Assembly (NCBI GenBank): GCA_013334565.1
Contig: JAAXXI010000011.1
Span: 1-50,803 of the forward strand
Direction: 5' to 3'
DNA length: 50,803 nucleotides
Source: Chlorobiaceae bacterium
Lineage (GTDB): Bacteria > Bacteroidota > Chlorobiia > Chlorobiales > Chlorobiaceae
The notes under the pieces were generated by a model that was given only the letters and a program-made list of their open reading frames with translations, did no database searches and was not told the origin of the DNA. Both the position numbers and the translations under genes were made by a program. Below are positions 47,801 to 50,803 of the stretch, in pieces. Numbering within the stretch: the first letter of the stretch is position 1; every line of letters starts with the position of its first letter.

Positions 47801-47893
47801 TTCTCTCCTCAGGGCATCCGTCTTCCGCGCTCTTTTCCGGTTCCGGACTCCGGGCAGGGGCGCGGGGGTTTTTGTCACAAGATTGTCGAAGCC

Positions 47894-48889
47894 ATGAACC
47901 TCGAACAGAAAGGTTTGAAAAAGCGATCCATAACGGTCGCATATTTTTTTAACAACATCGGCAAGAAGCACGATATCAAGCTGCGCCGCCTCAATAATGT
48001 TGACGAGCAGAAACGCAGGATTTTCGAGCGCGATCTTCACCGGCCCGGCCTTGCGCTTGCTGGCTTCACCAACCTTTTTACCTACAAGCGCGTCCAGATC
48101 CTCGGCAATACCGAATCAAGGTTCCTGAACCATCTCGATGAACAGGACAGGAAGGTCAAGTTTGAAAACCTGGTGCGTTTCAAGATGCCCTGCATCATCC
48201 TCACCAGTAACAACAGGTTGCCCGAAGATCTCCTGCAGCTGGCCACAAAGGCGGAGATTCCCGTCTATGTCACCCGCCATTCCTCGACAAAGACCATCTA
48301 TCTCGTCACGGATTTTCTCGACGAGCAGTTTTCACTCTACCAGCAGTACCACGGCTCGATGGTCGATGTTTATGGCGTAGGTGTCCTTATTACCGGCAAA
48401 AGCGGACTCGGCAAATCCGAAATTGCCCTCGACCTTGTCGAAAGGGGCCATGGCCTTGTTGCCGACGATGCCGTGGTCATCCACCGGAAAGGCGAATCGA
48501 CCACCCTTACTGCAAGGCGCAACGAGATCGTCGATCATTTCATGGAAATCCGCGGCCTGGGCGTTGTCGATGTGAAAGCGAACTTTGGTATCCGCGCCAT
48601 ACGTGATGTCAAGGATGTCCAGATCGTCGTCGAGCTCCTTGAATGGAACAACGAGATGGCATACGAGCGCCTCGGCCTGGATACGAAATTCATAAAAATC
48701 CTCGGTGTCGATGTTCCGCTTGTACAATTGCCTATATTCCCCGGAAAAAACATCACCGTCATCATCGAGGTGGTGGCCCTCAATTTCCTGCTGAAGCGCT
48801 ATTCGAACTACGTGGCTGCCGAGGCGCTTACCGACAGGATTAAAAACGTGATCAACAATGAACGGAACCCGGGGGATGTGCATGAATGA
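47894..48889 (+). CDS. hprK: HPr kinase/phosphorylase
   Basis: HprK phosphorylates HPr on a serine as a carbon-flux signal. The 331-residue protein has the N-terminal domain and the kinase domain with the P-loop GVLITGKSGLGKSEIALDLVERGHG, the VADDAVVIHRKGES block and the signature EIRGLGVVDVKANFGIRAIR. The family is common outside Firmicutes even where sugar PTS transport is absent; in a green sulfur bacterium its role is probably regulatory. It is preceded by hpf; the peptide-binding lipoprotein gene starts inside its last codons. Confidence 0.95.
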   Translation: MNLEQKGLKKRSITVAYFFNNIGKKHDIKLRRLNNVDEQKRRIFERDLHRPGLALAGFTNLFTYKRVQILGNTESRFLNHLDEQDRKVKFENLVRFKMPCIILTSNNRLPEDLLQLATKAEIPVYVTRHSSTKTIYLVTDFLDEQFSLYQQYHGSMVDVYGVGVLITGKSGLGKSEIALDLVERGHGLVADDAVVIHRKGESTTLTARRNEIVDHFMEIRGLGVVDVKANFGIRAIRDVKDVQIVVELLEWNNEMAYERLGLDTKFIKILGVDVPLVQLPIFPGKNITVIIEVVALNFLLKRYSNYVAAEALTDRIKNVINNERNPGDVHE

Positions 48890-50666
48890 CAGGAAATTCC
48901 TTGCGAATACGCTTTGTATCGCGCTTGCCGCGCTGGTATTCATGCTCTCGTCTTGTGGCGGGGGCAAAGGAACCGGGAACGATGCCGGCAAAACCCGTGC
49001 GGCCATGGATTCGACGCTGGTCGTCGCGATGCTTGGGGACGCCGACTACCTGAACCCGGTCCTGGCAACCACCGTTACGTCGAGCGAGATCGTGGGTTTG
49101 CTCTATCCTTCACTCGTACAGGCTGAATTCGATACAACGACCGGGCTGCTGAACTACCTTACCCTCGAGAAGAAGCTCAGTGAGGTCCCGCAGGGGCAGT
49201 TGAAAAAATCGCCGAAAGGCGCACTGGCCAAACGCTGGACCATGTCCCCCGACAACCGGTCGATCACCTATATTCTCAGGAATGATGCCTTCTGGAACGA
49301 CGGCAAGCCGGTCGTGTCGCGCGATTTCAAGTTTTCCTACATGCTTTACGGCAGTCCGGTGATTGCAAGCACCAGGCAGCAGTTCCTCGCCGAACTTGTC
49401 GGTGCCGACAAGGGCCATATCGATTTCGACAAGGCTATTGAGACGCCGAACGACACCACCCTTGTCTTCAGGTTCTACAAGCCGGTCCCGGAGCATCTGG
49501 CGCTCTACCACACCTCCCTGACGCCATTGCCCGAGCACCTGTGGAAAAACGTCAAACCCGAGGAATTCAGGCACTCTCCCCTCAACCAGAACCCCATGGG
49601 CGCTGGACCATATACGCTCCGTTCATGGAAACAGCAGGAAGAGCTCATCGTCGCCTCCAACCGGAAATGCAACCTGCCGAAACCGGGGAATATTCCCCAG
49701 ATTTCCTACAGGATCATTCCCGACTACACGGTGAGGCTTGCCCAGCTCCAGACGGGTCAGGCTGATGTGGTCGAGAATGTCAAGCCGGAAGATTTCAGCG
49801 CGGTGTTCAAGGCGAACCCGCAGGTTGAGGTGAAAACAATCGGCCTCAGGGTCTATGATTACGTCGGGTGGTCGAACATCGACCAGAACGCCTATCGGCA
49901 GAACGGCACTATCCGGCCCCACCCGCTGTTCGGTTCTGCAAAGGTCAGGCTTGCCATGACGAGAGCGATCGACCGGCAGTCGATCATCGACGGGTATCTC
50001 AAGCAGTACGGTGTTCTCTGCAATACCGATATTTCGCCGTCTCTGAAATGGGCATATGACAATACCGTCACGCCCGTCCCCTACGACCCTGACGGAGCGG
50101 TGGCACTGCTGAAGCAGGAGGGATGGGTTCCGGGTCCCGACGGCATTCTCCGGAAAAACGGCAGGAAGTTCAGTTTCACGCTCTATACCAATGCCGGCAA
50201 TGCGAGAAGGAACTATGCAAGCGTGATCATCCAGCAGAACCTTCGTGCGATCGGTATCGACTGCAGGCTCGAGACCCAGGAATCGAATGTCTTTTTCAAC
50301 AATCTCGAACAGAAGAAGCTCGATGCATGGATGGCGGGCTGGGCTATCGGACTTGAAATCGATCCGCTCGATGTCTGGGGGTCGGACCTGAAAAAGAGCC
50401 CCTTCAACATGACCGGCTACCAGAACCCGAGGGTTGACGAGTTGTGCGAACTGGCGAAACAGAAAATGAACCATATGGACGCCAGGCCTTACTGGCTCGA
50501 ATACCAGCAGATCCTTTTCCGCGACCAGCCGGTCACCTTCCTGTACTGGATCCGGGAAACCCACGGCTTCAGCAAACGGATCGAAGGAGAAGAGCTGAAT
50601 ATCTCAGGGCCGTTCTACAACATCGATGACTGGAGGCTCCGGCCGGCTCCGCATATCGCACCATAG
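48882..50666 (+). CDS. Peptide ABC transporter substrate-binding lipoprotein
   Basis: A 594-residue SBP_bac_5-family binding protein. It has a lipoprotein signal ending LSSCGGG (cysteine 25), and the family block KRWTMSPDNRSITYILRNDA followed by FWNDGKPVVSRDFKFS. The GGGGGA at 48871-48876 is a strong Shine-Dalgarno for ATG 48882; earlier in-frame ATGs at 48858 and 48876 are possible. It overlaps hprK by 8 bases and is followed after 6 bases by a permease gene, so it belongs to an Opp/Dpp-type importer of peptides or related solutes. Confidence 0.93.
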   Translation: MNDRKFLANTLCIALAALVFMLSSCGGGKGTGNDAGKTRAAMDSTLVVAMLGDADYLNPVLATTVTSSEIVGLLYPSLVQAEFDTTTGLLNYLTLEKKLSEVPQGQLKKSPKGALAKRWTMSPDNRSITYILRNDAFWNDGKPVVSRDFKFSYMLYGSPVIASTRQQFLAELVGADKGHIDFDKAIETPNDTTLVFRFYKPVPEHLALYHTSLTPLPEHLWKNVKPEEFRHSPLNQNPMGAGPYTLRSWKQQEELIVASNRKCNLPKPGNIPQISYRIIPDYTVRLAQLQTGQADVVENVKPEDFSAVFKANPQVEVKTIGLRVYDYVGWSNIDQNAYRQNGTIRPHPLFGSAKVRLAMTRAIDRQSIIDGYLKQYGVLCNTDISPSLKWAYDNTVTPVPYDPDGAVALLKQEGWVPGPDGILRKNGRKFSFTLYTNAGNARRNYASVIIQQNLRAIGIDCRLETQESNVFFNNLEQKKLDAWMAGWAIGLEIDPLDVWGSDLKKSPFNMTGYQNPRVDELCELAKQKMNHMDARPYWLEYQQILFRDQPVTFLYWIRETHGFSKRIEGEELNISGPFYNIDDWRLRPAPHIAP

Positions 50667-50672
50667 CATGCC

Positions 50673-50803
50673 ATGCTGATCTATATTTTCAAGCGGCTTT
50701 TCATTGCCGTACCGTTGATTTTCGGGGTACTGACCCTGACCTTTTTCATCATCAGGCTCGCTCCCGGCGATCCGGCGGCGTTTTTCATCCAGCCGGGCAT
50801 CAG
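50673..50803 (+). CDS. Peptide ABC transporter permease (DppB/OppB-type), partial
   Basis: Only the first 43 codons lie in the window; the gene runs off the right edge. They read MLIYIFKRLFIAVPLIFGVL with FFIIRLAPGDPAAFFIQPG, the typical first helix and the LAPGDPA motif of DppB/OppB permeases. It begins 6 bases after the binding-protein gene and is almost certainly its partner. Confidence 0.93.
   Translation, partial: MLIYIFKRLFIAVPLIFGVLTLTFFIIRLAPGDPAAFFIQPGI

Overview
The window is a stretch of chromosome from a green sulfur bacterium (Chlorobiaceae: Chlorobium, Chlorobaculum or Prosthecochloris type). The decisive marker is pscC (43099-43740), the three-helix, monoheme cytochrome c-551 of the type-I P840 reaction centre. 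A fused lpxC-fabZ gene, a DUF2795 protein and a carB split into halves fit the same lineage. The DNA is GC-rich in genes, with AT-rich gaps. No rRNA, tRNA, CRISPR array, prophage or complete insertion sequence was seen.

Layout. 0-5.5 kb: a nucleoside/sugar-type ABC permease, elbB, an isochorismatase-like hydrolase, a parvulin-type isomerase and lpxK. 5.7-10.5 kb: purD, a stand-alone JAMM-domain protein, the amino half of carB overlapping trpC, and rpe. 10.6-17.6 kb (minus strand): pheA-polA, then M23 peptidase, DUF2795 and a BamA/TamA-like outer-membrane protein whose reading frame is broken at a T10 tract. 17.7-22.3 kb: yebC-ruvC-pgsA on plus, lpxC-fabZ and an inositol monophosphatase on minus. 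22.6-31 kb: tspO, a DUF4405 membrane protein coupled to a tiny exported protein, acs, leuS and pnp. 31.3-35.8 kb: rsmI-panC on minus, oppF-type ATPase and sppA on plus. 36-44.2 kb: a coiled-coil porin, a c5-like cytochrome, a ComM-type ATPase, phosphoenolpyruvate carboxylase, pscC and queF. 44.8-50.8 kb (all plus): methyltransferase, DUF4905 protein and xerC chained by 4-base overlaps, then hpf, hprK, a peptide-binding lipoprotein and the start of its permease.

Most genes are housekeeping: envelope lipid A and outer-membrane biogenesis (lpxK, lpxC-fabZ, BamA-like), nucleotide and amino-acid synthesis (purD, carB, trpC, pheA), DNA repair (polA, ruvC, xerC), RNA turnover (pnp, rsmI) and carbon entry (acs, ppc). 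No obvious new multi-gene system stands out.

The unusual material is mostly between genes: three copies of a 139-175 bp inverted-repeat element (two with apparent 4-bp target duplications), two heptanucleotide-repeat loci, and a palindromic repeat pair. Within genes, the T10 tract right after the start codon of the BamA-like gene is the most testable oddity.
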